Assembly (NCBI GenBank): GCA_964478545.1
Contig: CAYZIS010000009.1
Span: 19,287-83,286 of the forward strand
Source: DQWO01 sp964478545
GTDB taxonomy: Bacteria > Desulfobacterota > Anaeroferrophillalia > Anaeroferrophillales > Anaeroferrophillaceae
Direction: 5' to 3'
Length of the DNA: 64,000 nucleotides
The first letter of the stretch is position 1; each line of letters opens with the position of its first letter. Below the pieces are notes generated by a model. That model saw only the letters and a program-made list of their open reading frames with translations. It did not search any database and was not told the DNA's origin. Shown piece after piece: positions 24,619 through 32,976 of the stretch. The position numbers and the translations under genes are program-made.

Positions 24619-24717
24619 AACACATAAATATTACGATTTTCCTGCCGATAGACAACCTTATCAAGGGGAAGGGATGTTTCCTCCCATTTAACAGTATAGC
24701 CATAGAAGGTTTTTGCC

Positions 24718-25080
24718 ATGAATGAAAAACGTTATTTCAAGCGGGTCAATTTCCAAGCCGAGGTCCAAGTCATCTGTAATGGAAACACCCTGTACGGGGA
24801 TTTGCTCGATATCTCCTTGAAAGGAGCCCTGATCAGCATCCATGAGTCGGGCATCCTGCAGGTGGGCCGACAGGCCACCGTTCATATCTATCTTACTTCA
24901 CCCGATATTTCCATCACGGCGGAAGCGGATGTGGTTCATCAACGGGTAGAGGATTTTGGCTTTAAATTTTTCCGCATTGACGCGGAATCAATGGGACATT
25001 TGCGGCGACTGCTGGAACTGAATCTTGGCAGCAGTGAAACAGTTGCCAGTGAACTTGAATTCATACTGAAGGAAGGATGA
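24718..25080 (+). CDS. PilZ domain protein
   Basis: This 120-residue protein is a stand-alone PilZ domain. The c-di-GMP-binding motifs are EKRYFKRVNF (RxxxR, residues 4-8) and DISLKGALIS (DxSxxG, about 37-42). It likely senses c-di-GMP in the cytosol. Its stop is 4 bases before the TIGR00266 gene, so the pair may be an operon. Confidence 0.9.
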   Translation: MNEKRYFKRVNFQAEVQVICNGNTLYGDLLDISLKGALISIHESGILQVGRQATVHIYLTSPDISITAEADVVHQRVEDFGFKFFRIDAESMGHLRRLLELNLGSSETVASELEFILKEG

Positions 25081-25084
25081 AAAA

Positions 25085-25870
25085 ATGAAAAGTCATGAAC
25101 TAGATCATCAAATCATCGGCGGTGATATTCAGCTGGTTGAGGTGGAACTGGACCCGGGAGAAACGGTCATTGCCGAGGCCGGGGCGATGAATTACATGGA
25201 AGACGGCATCACTTTCACTGCTAAAATGGGTGATGGTTCAAAGCCGGAGTCGGGATTTTTCGGCAAATTGATGGATGCCGGCATGCGGAAGATCAGCGGC
25301 GAATCGATCTTTCTCACCCACTTCACCAACGAAGGCAGTGGTAAAAAACGAGTGGCTTTTTCCGCTCCCTATCCCGGGAAAATCATCCCCATCAACCTGG
25401 AGGAGATCAATGGCGAACTTCTCTGCCAGAAGGATGCTTTTTTATGCGCCGCCCTGGGTACCGAAATTGGCATTGCTTTTACCAAGCGATTGGGCACCGG
25501 TTTTTTCGGCGGCGAGGGGTTCATTCTCCAGCGCCTGCGCGGTGATGGCATGGCTTTTATCCACGCCGGCGGTACGGTCATCACCAAAAAACTGGTCAAT
25601 GAACAACTCCGGGTGGATACCGGTTGTATCGTCGCCTTCACCGGCGGGATCGATTATGACATCCAGCGAGCTGGCAGCCTGAAATCCATGTTTTTTGGTG
25701 GTGAGGGACTTTTCCTGGCCACCCTCCGGGGTACCGGGACGGTACTGCTCCAAAGCCTCCCCTTCTCCCGTTTGGCAGATCGGATTCTTGCCCACGCTCC
25801 CCGGGCAGGCGGCAGCAGCAAGGGAGAAGGATCGGTGCTGGGAGCTTTTGGTAACCTGCTCGGCGATTAA
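25085..25870 (+). CDS. TIGR00266 / AIM24 family protein
   Basis: This 261-residue protein has the AIM24-type double-psi jelly-roll features: VELDPGETVIAEAGAMNYME at the start, GEGFILQRLRGDGMAFIHAGG in the middle and FGGEGLFLATLRGTGTVLLQS near the end. AIM24 relatives are membrane- or mitochondrion-linked; the bacterial role is unknown. It is flanked closely by PilZ and a radical SAM gene. Confidence 0.92.
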   Translation: MKSHELDHQIIGGDIQLVEVELDPGETVIAEAGAMNYMEDGITFTAKMGDGSKPESGFFGKLMDAGMRKISGESIFLTHFTNEGSGKKRVAFSAPYPGKIIPINLEEINGELLCQKDAFLCAALGTEIGIAFTKRLGTGFFGGEGFILQRLRGDGMAFIHAGGTVITKKLVNEQLRVDTGCIVAFTGGIDYDIQRAGSLKSMFFGGEGLFLATLRGTGTVLLQSLPFSRLADRILAHAPRAGGSSKGEGSVLGAFGNLLGD

Positions 25871-25878
25871 ATCAGCCG

Positions 25879-26727
25879 ATGGATTTTTGTCACCATGAGG
25901 CTGATGTCCTGGAAGAAATCAGCCGCCTGCAGGAAGGAATTACCGAACTTCAGGACCATCATTGCTACCAGGCGAATAGTGCTGGAGCGTTGATTCCCGG
26001 CTGCGCTATCTGCACCAGCATGGCCCACCTGACCCTGCAAATGGGATTTCGCTGCAATGCAAGCTGTCCTTTTTGTTTTCTGGATACTTACCAGGAAGCT
26101 GAATCCCACCCTTTGGAATACAGCCATCGCCAAATGGTGCTCCAAGATTTCCAGGCCCGCCGGCAGGAAATTGAAGGAATAGCTATTTCCGGCGGCGAAC
26201 CGCTGCTTTACCTTGATGAACTGGAAACATGCGTCAAACGTATACGACAGATCAAGCCGGATATTTACCTGTGGCTCTATACCAACGGCATCCTGGCTGA
26301 CAAAAATAATTTGGCCCGGGTCCAGTCACTGGGGGTCAATGAAATCCGTTTCGACCTGGCGGCAAGCAATTATGGCAGTCGCATCATAGAGCATGTCAGC
26401 CTGGCCAGACCTCTCTTTCCATTCCTGGCGGTGGAAGTTCCTTCCTACCCGGTACAAAAAGAACTTTTACTGGCGGTCCTGGATGAATTGGACCGTATCG
26501 GCATTGACCAGCTGAACCTCCAGGAGCTGCTGCTGACCCCGAAAAGCATGAAAAAAGTGCAGGGTGAGGGTTATGAAGCCGGGTTTCTCTGTTTCCAGAA
26601 ATATTTTCTGTACGGCAGCTGGAAAATGACGTATAAAATTATGTGTTATTGCCTTGATCATCGATATTCATTTACTGTCAATCAGCAGTATCCGGTATGT
26701 TTTTTGCGTTGTCTGCAATGTTGTTAA
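25879..26727 (+). CDS. Radical SAM protein of unknown substrate
   Basis: This 282-residue protein has the radical SAM cluster motif CNASCPFCF (CxxxCxxC, about residue 57), the GGE motif in ISGGEPLLYLDE and a YTNGILAD strand. Upstream is an additional CAICTS pair at about residue 47. The C-terminus is Cys-rich (MCYCLDHRY, CFLRCLQCC), which may hold an auxiliary cluster. It lies 8 bases after the TIGR00266 gene. Substrate not identified. Confidence 0.82.
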   Translation: MDFCHHEADVLEEISRLQEGITELQDHHCYQANSAGALIPGCAICTSMAHLTLQMGFRCNASCPFCFLDTYQEAESHPLEYSHRQMVLQDFQARRQEIEGIAISGGEPLLYLDELETCVKRIRQIKPDIYLWLYTNGILADKNNLARVQSLGVNEIRFDLAASNYGSRIIEHVSLARPLFPFLAVEVPSYPVQKELLLAVLDELDRIGIDQLNLQELLLTPKSMKKVQGEGYEAGFLCFQKYFLYGSWKMTYKIMCYCLDHRYSFTVNQQYPVCFLRCLQCC

Positions 26728-26864
26728 TTAGTGCTGTTTCAGTGCGACATCGTGAGATGCCGTTGCTTTTCCCGGCGAATAGAGCGTAAAAATTGACCTG
26801 TTTGAGCCCTGGAAGGGCGAGTTTGGCAATTTTGGCGCCATGAACCGTTGGAAATGCAGGCAAA

Positions 26865-26926
26865 CGAGCGCCAAAAAGCGCTGAGATCAGCTCCGGTTAA
26901 CTGCTGCAAGAACCTAACCGGACACC
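26865..26926. repeat. Repeat family D
   Basis: This ~62-base copy reads gagcgccaaaaagcgct, then gatcagCTCCGGTTAAC, ending AACCGGACAC. It holds a small AGCG/CGCT hairpin and a CCGGTT/AACCGG inverted pair. Other copies: 29328-29397, 37056-37120, 61242-61310. The rest of this 244-base gap (26728-26971) shows nothing. Confidence 0.7.
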
Positions 26927-26971
26927 TTTGACTATCAATGACTGTTCAGCTCGAATGTTTGGGGAAAAACC

Positions 26972-27247
26972 ATGAATGGAAAAATATTTTTTACCGTCTT
27001 TGGCACTGTCTTCCTGGCTGAGCTGGGGGATAAAACCCAGCTGGCGACCATGCTTTTTGCCGCCGACCACCAGGTCAGCAAACTGATAGTTTTCACCGCC
27101 GCTGCCTTGGCCCTGATCTGCACCTCAGCCCTCGGGGTTTTAGCCGGCAGTCTGCTCTCGCGCTATGTGGAAACCAGGCAGCTGGCCATCTTGGCGGGGA
27201 TAGTTTTTATCACCATCGGCCTTTGGACAATTGCCAAAGTATGGTAA
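26972..27247 (+). CDS. GDT1/TMEM165 (UPF0016) family half-size transporter
   Basis: This 91-residue protein has one copy of the UPF0016 unit: FLAELGDKTQLATMLFAA with the E-x-G-D-K-T motif at about residues 15-20, then three membrane helices. Half-size members pair to form a Mn2+/Ca2+ exporter. No second half-gene is next to it, so it may act as a homodimer. A hairpin follows its stop. Confidence 0.9.
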   Translation: MNGKIFFTVFGTVFLAELGDKTQLATMLFAADHQVSKLIVFTAAALALICTSALGVLAGSLLSRYVETRQLAILAGIVFITIGLWTIAKVW

Positions 27248-27258
27248 TAAATAGTGTT

Positions 27259-27284
27259 CATCCGGAAGTCTGTGCTTCCGGATG
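27259..27284 (+). terminator. Hairpin after the GDT1-like gene
   Basis: A perfect 10-bp stem (CATCCGGAAG / CTTCCGGATG) with loop TCTGTG starts 12 bases after the stop. It lacks a T tract, so it may be an attenuating or RNA-protecting hairpin. Confidence 0.5.
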
Positions 27285-27292
27285 GAAACTAA

Positions 27293-27598
27293 ATGGAAAT
27301 TACTTTTATGCCGGAATCATTAACCGAAAAACTTAAAAATGAGATTGGCACCGCCGATTGGACATTGCTGAAACCTCATGCTGAACGTGGAGTTCTGCTG
27401 ATCATCCATCCCCAGATTGATCTTCTTGAGGTTGCCATTCAGGTGGCAAAAGATCAGGCTGAAGAAATTCGCTTATGGCTTGATGGTGGCAAAATCACCC
27501 GACCAACCCAAGCCCAGATGGAACAATGGGAAACGGGAGATACCATTTTCACCTGTGTCATCGTCCAACCATTTGTCCTGATTCAGCTACCTTCATAA
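27293..27598 (+). CDS. DUF2288 family protein
   Basis: This 101-residue protein fits DUF2288: TADWTLLKPHAERGVLLIIHPQ-like start (read GTADWTLLKPHAERG), IDLLEVAIQVAKDQAEEIRLWL, and TRPTQAQMEQWETGDT. The family is a small soluble protein of unknown function, usually about 95-105 residues. ATG 27308 is an alternative start. It lies between the GDT1-like gene and pyk. Confidence 0.85.
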   Translation: MEITFMPESLTEKLKNEIGTADWTLLKPHAERGVLLIIHPQIDLLEVAIQVAKDQAEEIRLWLDGGKITRPTQAQMEQWETGDTIFTCVIVQPFVLIQLPS

Positions 27599-27727
27599 AG
27601 GTATTCCATCGTTCAGCCATTTCAACAGTTTTTTCATCATTAGTCCTTCAAGCTTTGCCCAGGCGCTGACGAAAAACAACAAGAGAGAAGTACAGAAAAA
27701 CCGCTGAAACCCAATGGAGGATTGATC

Positions 27728-29173
27728 ATGATAAGGGCAAACCTGGGACGTCACGCCAAGATAGTTGCAACCCTGGGACCGGCTTCATCATCAGTGGAGA
27801 TGATTGCCTCATTGATTTTGGCGGGGATGAATGTCGCCCGCATCAACATGAGCTATGGAACCTACAAAAGCCACGCGGCGCTGATTAAAAACATCCGCGA
27901 AGCATCCAGAGAAACGGGGCTGGAAGTTGCCATTCTCATTGACCTTCAGGGCCCAAAAATCCGGATTGATAAACTGCCGGTACCACTGCAGTTGCAGGAA
28001 GGTGAAACCTGGATGATCGGAACCTCCAGCGTCCGGGATACTCACCCGGAATACCACAACCGCCTTATCCCTACCACTTATGAACGACTGGTGTCAGACT
28101 GTCGGGATGGCGACCGAATACTTTTCAATGATGGTACCATAACCACCCGGGCGGTGGCCCGCAGGAATGATGTCTATGAAATTCAGGTGGAAGTTGGCGG
28201 GGAGCTGACCTCACATAAGGGCATCAACCTGCCGGATTCCATCGTCACAACCTCCAGTTTCACGGAAAAAGATCGGCTGGATCTGGCCTTCGGACTCAAA
28301 CATCAAATCGATTATGTAGCGCTTTCTTTTGTCCGCAAAAAAGAAGATGTACTCCAGGTCAAAAAGGCAATCAATGAACACCGGGAGGACCTCCCGGTGG
28401 TGGCCAAAATTGAAAACCCGGAAGGCATAAAAAACATCCAGGAGATTGTTGAAACCGCAGATGTCATCATGGTGGCCCGGGGGGATATGGGGGTAGAAAT
28501 CGGCAACCACCTGGTACCAACCGTGCAAAAACAGATCATCAGTCGTTGTAATAATCAGGGAGTACCGGTCATCACTGCCACCCAGATGCTTGAATCAATG
28601 ATCGAAAGTCCGGTTCCAACCAGGGCCGAAGCCAGCGACGTGGCCAACGCCATTTGGGATGGAACCGATGCCGTCATGCTCAGTGCTGAAACCGCTGCTG
28701 GCAGGTATCCACTGGAAGCCATCCAGATGATGGGGAAAATTATCCATGAAGCGGAAAAGACCCCAAAAGAACGTCCCAGTCTGAGGAACCTCGATTTGGC
28801 CCGGGTGGATGATGCCATCATGCTGGCTGCCTCCCTGCTGGCGGAAAAAATCGGTGCCAAGCGGATCCTGGCAGTCAGTGAATCCGGCAATTCCTGTCTG
28901 AGAATCACCCAATATCGGCCCAAAGTTTCCGTCCTCGGCATTTCCCACCACCTGCGAGTGGTCAGAAAAATGTGTTTGTACTGGGGTGTCAGCCCATTTC
29001 TTCTGCAAGATTACCATAAAGACCAGCCTGATCTGGAGATCCATGTTATCAAGGAAGTCAGGGAACGCTGCCAGCTGAATAATGGTGACCGAATTGTCAT
29101 TACCCGGGGAAATGGGAAGTTTTTCGCCAGCGGCAGTGCTAATTCCATCCGGGTTGAAACTATCAACCAGTAG
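27728..29173 (+). CDS. pyk: Pyruvate kinase
   Basis: This 481-residue enzyme makes ATP and pyruvate from phosphoenolpyruvate. Signatures are KIVATLGPASSS, MNVARINMSYG, IDLQGPKIRI, the ISKENL-like catalytic block VVAKIENPEGIKNI with active Lys and Glu, and MVARGDMGVEIG. The usual Asn-Phe-Ser of RINFSHG is RINMSYG here. The C-terminal allosteric domain is present. ATG 27728 is preferred over the TTG two codons upstream, with aatggagg as ribosome site. Confidence 0.95.
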   Translation: MIRANLGRHAKIVATLGPASSSVEMIASLILAGMNVARINMSYGTYKSHAALIKNIREASRETGLEVAILIDLQGPKIRIDKLPVPLQLQEGETWMIGTSSVRDTHPEYHNRLIPTTYERLVSDCRDGDRILFNDGTITTRAVARRNDVYEIQVEVGGELTSHKGINLPDSIVTTSSFTEKDRLDLAFGLKHQIDYVALSFVRKKEDVLQVKKAINEHREDLPVVAKIENPEGIKNIQEIVETADVIMVARGDMGVEIGNHLVPTVQKQIISRCNNQGVPVITATQMLESMIESPVPTRAEASDVANAIWDGTDAVMLSAETAAGRYPLEAIQMMGKIIHEAEKTPKERPSLRNLDLARVDDAIMLAASLLAEKIGAKRILAVSESGNSCLRITQYRPKVSVLGISHHLRVVRKMCLYWGVSPFLLQDYHKDQPDLEIHVIKEVRERCQLNNGDRIVITRGNGKFFASGSANSIRVETINQ

Positions 29174-29269
29174 CCTTGAGGGACAAAGCCATCAACTTTA
29201 CTTAAAACCCGGAATAGTGTATTGATACTGGTCTTTAAAAACTCAACTTTCTGAGTTGTTTTAAAAAAC

Positions 29270-29397
29270 AGCCCAGCCTGTCGCCGTGCCTGCCGGCAAG
29301 CTGGACGGTGGGCTGAAAAAGCAGGCAATTGAGCGCCAAAAAGCGCTGAAATCAGCTCCGGTTGACAGTATGCAACTTTCTAACCGGGCACTGCTGA
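29270..29397. repeat. Family E fragment followed by a family D copy
   Basis: Bases 29266-29325 hold a GC-rich hairpin with arms CAGCCCA / TGGGCTG and the cctgtcgccgtgcctgccgg phrase also found at 53985-54008. Bases 29328-29397 are a full family D copy (gagcgccaaaaagcgct through taaccgggcactgctga). Just upstream, aactcaactttctgagttgtttt (29239-29261) may terminate pyk. Confidence 0.65.
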
Positions 29398-29436
29398 GAA
29401 ATTTGAGTTTTAAAAAATAACATCCGGGAAAACATC

Positions 29437-30633
29437 ATGACAACTGAGTCTCCAAAAAGTGAACAAACACTCACACTTCCCGACCGGGTCCGGGTACTGA
29501 CCGTAAACGATAAAACCGTTTATCTGCTGGGAACCGCCCACATTTCCAAGGAAAGTGTGCAGGATGTGGAAACAACCATCAGGATGCTCAAGCCGGATGC
29601 GGTTTGCGTCGAATTATGTCCAGCCCGCTACCAGGCTCTCAACCGTCAGGATGCCTGGAAGCAAATGGATATTGTCAAGATAGTCAGGGAAAAGAAATCC
29701 CTGTTTCTCTTGGCCCAGCTGATTATGACCTCTTTTTACCGCAAGATTGGCGATCAACTGGGAGTACAGCCTGGTGCTGAAATGATTACCGGCTACCAGC
29801 TGGCGGAAGAAATTGGCGCCGAGCTGGTGCTGGCTGATCGCAGCATTGAAATCACCCTGAAAAGGGTCTGGGGATACCTGAATTACTGGAACAAGTTGAA
29901 GATGACCGGTCATCTCCTGCTCAGCCTCTTGAGTTCTGAAGAGATTGACGCGGAGCTTATTGAAGAAATGAAAGAACAAGATCAGCTGGAACACATCCTT
30001 GAATCTCTGGGTGAATCATTCCCCGAAGTCAAAAAACGATTGATAGACGAACGGGACATCTACCTGGCCCAGAAGATCAGGGAAGCACCCGGACAAACCG
30101 TGGTTGCCGTGGTGGGAGCCGGGCATGTTCCAGGAATCATAGAATATATCCAGGCAGATCATAATTTGGAAGCCATTACCAGCCTGCCGCCAAAATCCTG
30201 GGTTCCGAGAGTATTGAAATGGGCAATACCCGGATTGATTATCGCCATGCTGATCGGCGGTTTTTTTAAAGGCGGTAGCCAATTTTCCTTGCATTCTATT
30301 TACATCTGGGTACTGGTCAACGGCCTGCTGGCCGGGCTGGGAACGGCCCTGGCCCTGGGCCACCCATTAACCATTCTGTCATCAATCATGGCTGCCCCGT
30401 TGACCAGCCTGAATCCGCTGGTCGCCGCCGGCTGGGTCTCCGGCATGGTCCAGGCCTATGTAAAAAAACCGACGGTAGCCGATCTTGAAGATTTGCCCAA
30501 TGCTATCTCCAGTGTCAAAGGATTCTGGACAAACCCGGCCTGCCGCATCTTGTTGGTGGTTGTCCTGGCCAACCTGGGGAGTTCCATCGGCACCTTTATC
30601 TCCGGCAGTTGGATTGCCGCCCGCATGTTTTAG
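29437..30633 (+). CDS. TraB/PrgY-type family membrane protein
   Basis: This 398-residue protein has the TraB (EreA/ChaN-like) domain: VYLLGTAHISKES, VCVELCPARYQAL, ELVLADRSIEITLKRVW and VVAVVGAGHVPGI, which include the conserved GTAH, E and GxGH residues. The last third has four or five membrane helices (GLIIAMLIGGFF onward). PrgY-type members limit peptide pheromone output; the general role is unsettled and metalloprotease activity has been proposed for the fold. Confidence 0.88.
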   Translation: MTTESPKSEQTLTLPDRVRVLTVNDKTVYLLGTAHISKESVQDVETTIRMLKPDAVCVELCPARYQALNRQDAWKQMDIVKIVREKKSLFLLAQLIMTSFYRKIGDQLGVQPGAEMITGYQLAEEIGAELVLADRSIEITLKRVWGYLNYWNKLKMTGHLLLSLLSSEEIDAELIEEMKEQDQLEHILESLGESFPEVKKRLIDERDIYLAQKIREAPGQTVVAVVGAGHVPGIIEYIQADHNLEAITSLPPKSWVPRVLKWAIPGLIIAMLIGGFFKGGSQFSLHSIYIWVLVNGLLAGLGTALALGHPLTILSSIMAAPLTSLNPLVAAGWVSGMVQAYVKKPTVADLEDLPNAISSVKGFWTNPACRILLVVVLANLGSSIGTFISGSWIAARMF

Positions 30634-30643
30634 CAGAAGTGAG

Positions 30644-30990
30644 CACTTAGCCGTTAGCTTTTAGCCTTTAACTTCGTAAAATAAGTCTCTTACGTTAATT
30701 TCAAAGTAAATATTCGGTATTGTTTTCAAACTACCGGGATTGAGGTCATTTCTTGACGAAGGCGTATCGTGATATTTTCTTTTATTGGTGATTTTCAATA
30801 GCCTTTGTCAAGATGTGACCCCTCGCGAAGCGGGGCGAAGCGAACCAACTTAATTACCCGCTGTGAGATAGTGTTTTATTACGTAGCCGAATAGTTACAT
30901 TTCAAACAACACCTGATGGCTGAAGATTTGTTATGACAAACTTCCTGTAATCATAAACTAATAGCTAACCGCTAATAGCCAATCGCTTAA
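30644..30990. mobile_element. Repeat family B copy interrupted by a family C element
   Basis: The outer parts are a family B element: left end with tagccgttagc at 30644, right part from caaacaacacctgatggc (30903) to ctaaccgctaatagccaatcgctt (30988). They align with the uninterrupted copies at 39425-39568 and, inverted, 43505-43662. Between them bases 30706-30898 are a complete family C element. Together they fill the 381-base gap between traB and galE; no gene is seen. Confidence 0.75.
30706..30898. mobile_element. Repeat family C (MITE-like), nested copy with clear terminal inverted repeats
   Basis: The ends are GTAAATATTCGG (30706-30717) and CCGAATAGTTAC (30887-30898), an 11-of-12 inverted match. 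The body holds gaggtcatttcttgacgaaggc and gcctttgtcaagatgtgac as an inner inverted pair and a gcgaagcgaacc stretch. Length is 193 bases, non-coding. It is inserted inside a family B element. Confidence 0.8.
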
Positions 30991-31014
30991 ATTCAGGGTA
31001 GAAGGAGAATAAAG

Positions 31015-32025
31015 ATGAACATACTGGTTACCGGGGGCTCCGGCTATATTGGCAGCCATACCTGTCTGGAACTGTTGAATGCCGGTCACCAGGTCATTGT
31101 CGTTGACAATCTTTCGAACAGTAAAAAAACATCGTTAATCCGGGTACAGGATCTGACCGGCAAGGAGCTTACATTTCACCAGGTAAACCTGTTGGACAAA
31201 CTGGCCCTGGACAATGTTTTTGCCGCTCATCCCGTGGACGCGGTCATCCATTTTGCCGGTCTGAAAGCGGTGGGCGAGTCAGTTGAAATCCCCTTAAACT
31301 ACTACCACAACAATATTACCGGCACCATCAACCTCTGTGAAGTGATGAAAAATCATCAAGTATCCACCCTGGTTTTCAGCTCTTCCGCCACCGTCTATGG
31401 TGATCCACAGACGGTTCCCATTAAAGAAGATTTTCCTCTCGGACCTACCAATCCTTATGGTCGATCAAAACTGATGATCGAAAAAATATTGAGGGATCTA
31501 CAGCGGGCTGAACCGCAGTGGAGCATCGCCCTGCTGCGTTATTTCAACCCGGTGGGAGCTCATGAAAGTAGCCGTATCGGTGAAGACCCCAACGGCATCC
31601 CCAACAACCTGTTGCCCTACATTTCCCAAGTGGCGGTAGGCAAGCTTGAAAAACTGGCGGTTTTCGGCAATGATTATCCAACTCCAGACGGTACCGGCGT
31701 CCGTGACTACATCCATGTAGTGGACCTGGCCATCGGTCATTTGCAGGCTCTGAAAAAACTGTCAGCCGGACCGGGAATTTTCACCTTCAACCTGGGCACC
31801 GGACAGGGGTACAGTGTCCTGGAAATGATTCACGCCTTTGAAAAATCCTCCGGCCGGAAAGTCCCCTATAAAATAGTCGGCCGCCGGGCCGGTGACATTG
31901 CCACTTGCTATGCCGACCCCAGCCTGGCCCGGGAAGAACTCGGCTGGACCGCCAGCCGGGGAATTGAAACCATGACTACCGATGCCTGGCGCTGGCAGCA
32001 GAATAATCCGGACGGCTATGCCTGA
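31015..32025 (+). CDS. galE: UDP-glucose 4-epimerase
   Basis: This 336-residue short-chain dehydrogenase interconverts UDP-glucose and UDP-galactose for surface polysaccharide. The NAD site is VTGGSGYIGSHTC, the catalytic Ser is in FSSSATVYG and the Tyr-Lys pair in NPYGRSKLMIE. GVRDYIHVVDLA and YNLGTG-like FNLGTGQGYSV complete the GalE pattern. The stop overlaps the start of the cupin gene by 8 bases. Confidence 0.95.
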   Translation: MNILVTGGSGYIGSHTCLELLNAGHQVIVVDNLSNSKKTSLIRVQDLTGKELTFHQVNLLDKLALDNVFAAHPVDAVIHFAGLKAVGESVEIPLNYYHNNITGTINLCEVMKNHQVSTLVFSSSATVYGDPQTVPIKEDFPLGPTNPYGRSKLMIEKILRDLQRAEPQWSIALLRYFNPVGAHESSRIGEDPNGIPNNLLPYISQVAVGKLEKLAVFGNDYPTPDGTGVRDYIHVVDLAIGHLQALKKLSAGPGIFTFNLGTGQGYSVLEMIHAFEKSSGRKVPYKIVGRRAGDIATCYADPSLAREELGWTASRGIETMTTDAWRWQQNNPDGYA

Positions 32026-32338
32026 AAACATCTTTTCCAGCCTATTTGAAGCAACTACTGATGAATGGATTGAAACTCTGCTGCAGGGCAAAAACTTTCG
32101 CCTTGAGCGCATCGTTTCCCATGGCCAGATATCTCCGGACAATTTCTGGTATGACCAAGATCATCCCGAATGGGTTATTCTTCTTGCTGGCGGTGCCCGG
32201 CTGCTGTTTGCCAATCAGAACAAAGAAATCGAACTTCATCCCGGAGATTATCTCAACATTCCCGCCCACCAGAAACACCGGGTAAGCTGGACCGACCCTG
32301 ATCAGTCTTCAGTCTGGCTGGCTGTTCACTATGAATAA
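32018..32338 (+). CDS. Small cupin protein
   Basis: The start at 32018 gives 106 residues, overlapping galE by 8 bases. The cupin pattern is EWVILLAGGARLLF, ELHPGDYLNIPAHQKHRVSWT and SVWLAVHYE, with metal-ligand His in the second motif. Similar small cupins of the phosphoribosylaminoimidazole-type fold are common and have no fixed role. Coupled translation suggests a link to sugar metabolism, which is inference. Confidence 0.82.
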   Translation: MPENIFSSLFEATTDEWIETLLQGKNFRLERIVSHGQISPDNFWYDQDHPEWVILLAGGARLLFANQNKEIELHPGDYLNIPAHQKHRVSWTDPDQSSVWLAVHYE

Positions 32339-32340
32339 CG

Positions 32341-32832
32341 ATGAGCTCAACTACACCAGTTCCTCCAAAAAATTTACTGGCTGTTGATGTGGGGCTGCGC
32401 ACCGGATTGGCTTTTTATGACCATGAAGGGTGCCTTTTATGGTATCGCTCCCGCCATTTCGGTTCCCCAACCCATCTACGCCGCGGCATCATCGCCATTT
32501 TAAACAACTTGCCAGAACTATCCTGGCTGATCCTGGAAGGTGGCGGCATTCTGGCTGACATCTGGAAGAGTGAAGCAAAACGGCGCAAACTGAATTTTCA
32601 AGGGATTAACGCTGAACAATGGCGTCAGCAATTACTCTACCCTAGGGAACAACGCCACGGTCCCGAAGCCAAAAAACATGCCGACTACCTGGCCCGCCGG
32701 GTTATTGACTGGGCCGGGGCACCCCGACCCACTTCCCTGCGCCATGATGCCGCCGAAGCCATTCTTATCGGCCTCTGGGGTGCCGTCCATGTGGGACTGC
32801 TTCAGGAAATTCCCAAGAATATCAGGCACTGA
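32341..32832 (+). CDS. RuvC/RNase H-fold protein of unknown function
   Basis: This 163-residue protein reads like a RuvC-type RNase H fold: LLAVDVGLRTGLAFYD (Asp near 15) as strand 1, LSWLILEGGG (Glu near 67) as strand 4, and LRHDAAEAILIGLWG (His-Asp near 143) as the final catalytic helix. This D-E-(H)D spacing fits a Holliday junction resolvase or related nuclease, but RuvC itself is longer in the loops and the usual ruvAB neighbours are absent. It starts 2 bases after the cupin stop, in a galE-cupin operon. Confidence 0.6.
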   Translation: MSSTTPVPPKNLLAVDVGLRTGLAFYDHEGCLLWYRSRHFGSPTHLRRGIIAILNNLPELSWLILEGGGILADIWKSEAKRRKLNFQGINAEQWRQQLLYPREQRHGPEAKKHADYLARRVIDWAGAPRPTSLRHDAAEAILIGLWGAVHVGLLQEIPKNIRH

Positions 32833-32889
32833 TTACCGGCAAACAACTACCAATTTTCCGGTCACTATGCTACATCTAACCAAAATGGG

Positions 32890-32952
32890 TCTATATCCGC
32901 AACCCAAAAAAAACTTTCCGGGATGTTCCGGCATGGCTCTCGCTCATTCTAA
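32890..32952. repeat. Repeat family E, left half only
   Basis: Bases 32890-32952 carry tccgcaacccaaaa and GGATGTTCCGGCATGGCTC followed by tcgctcattc, matching the left half at 21671 and 34747. The inverted right half is missing. Confidence 0.65.
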
Positions 32953-32976
32953 AGTCATTCATTTACAACCACCTTG

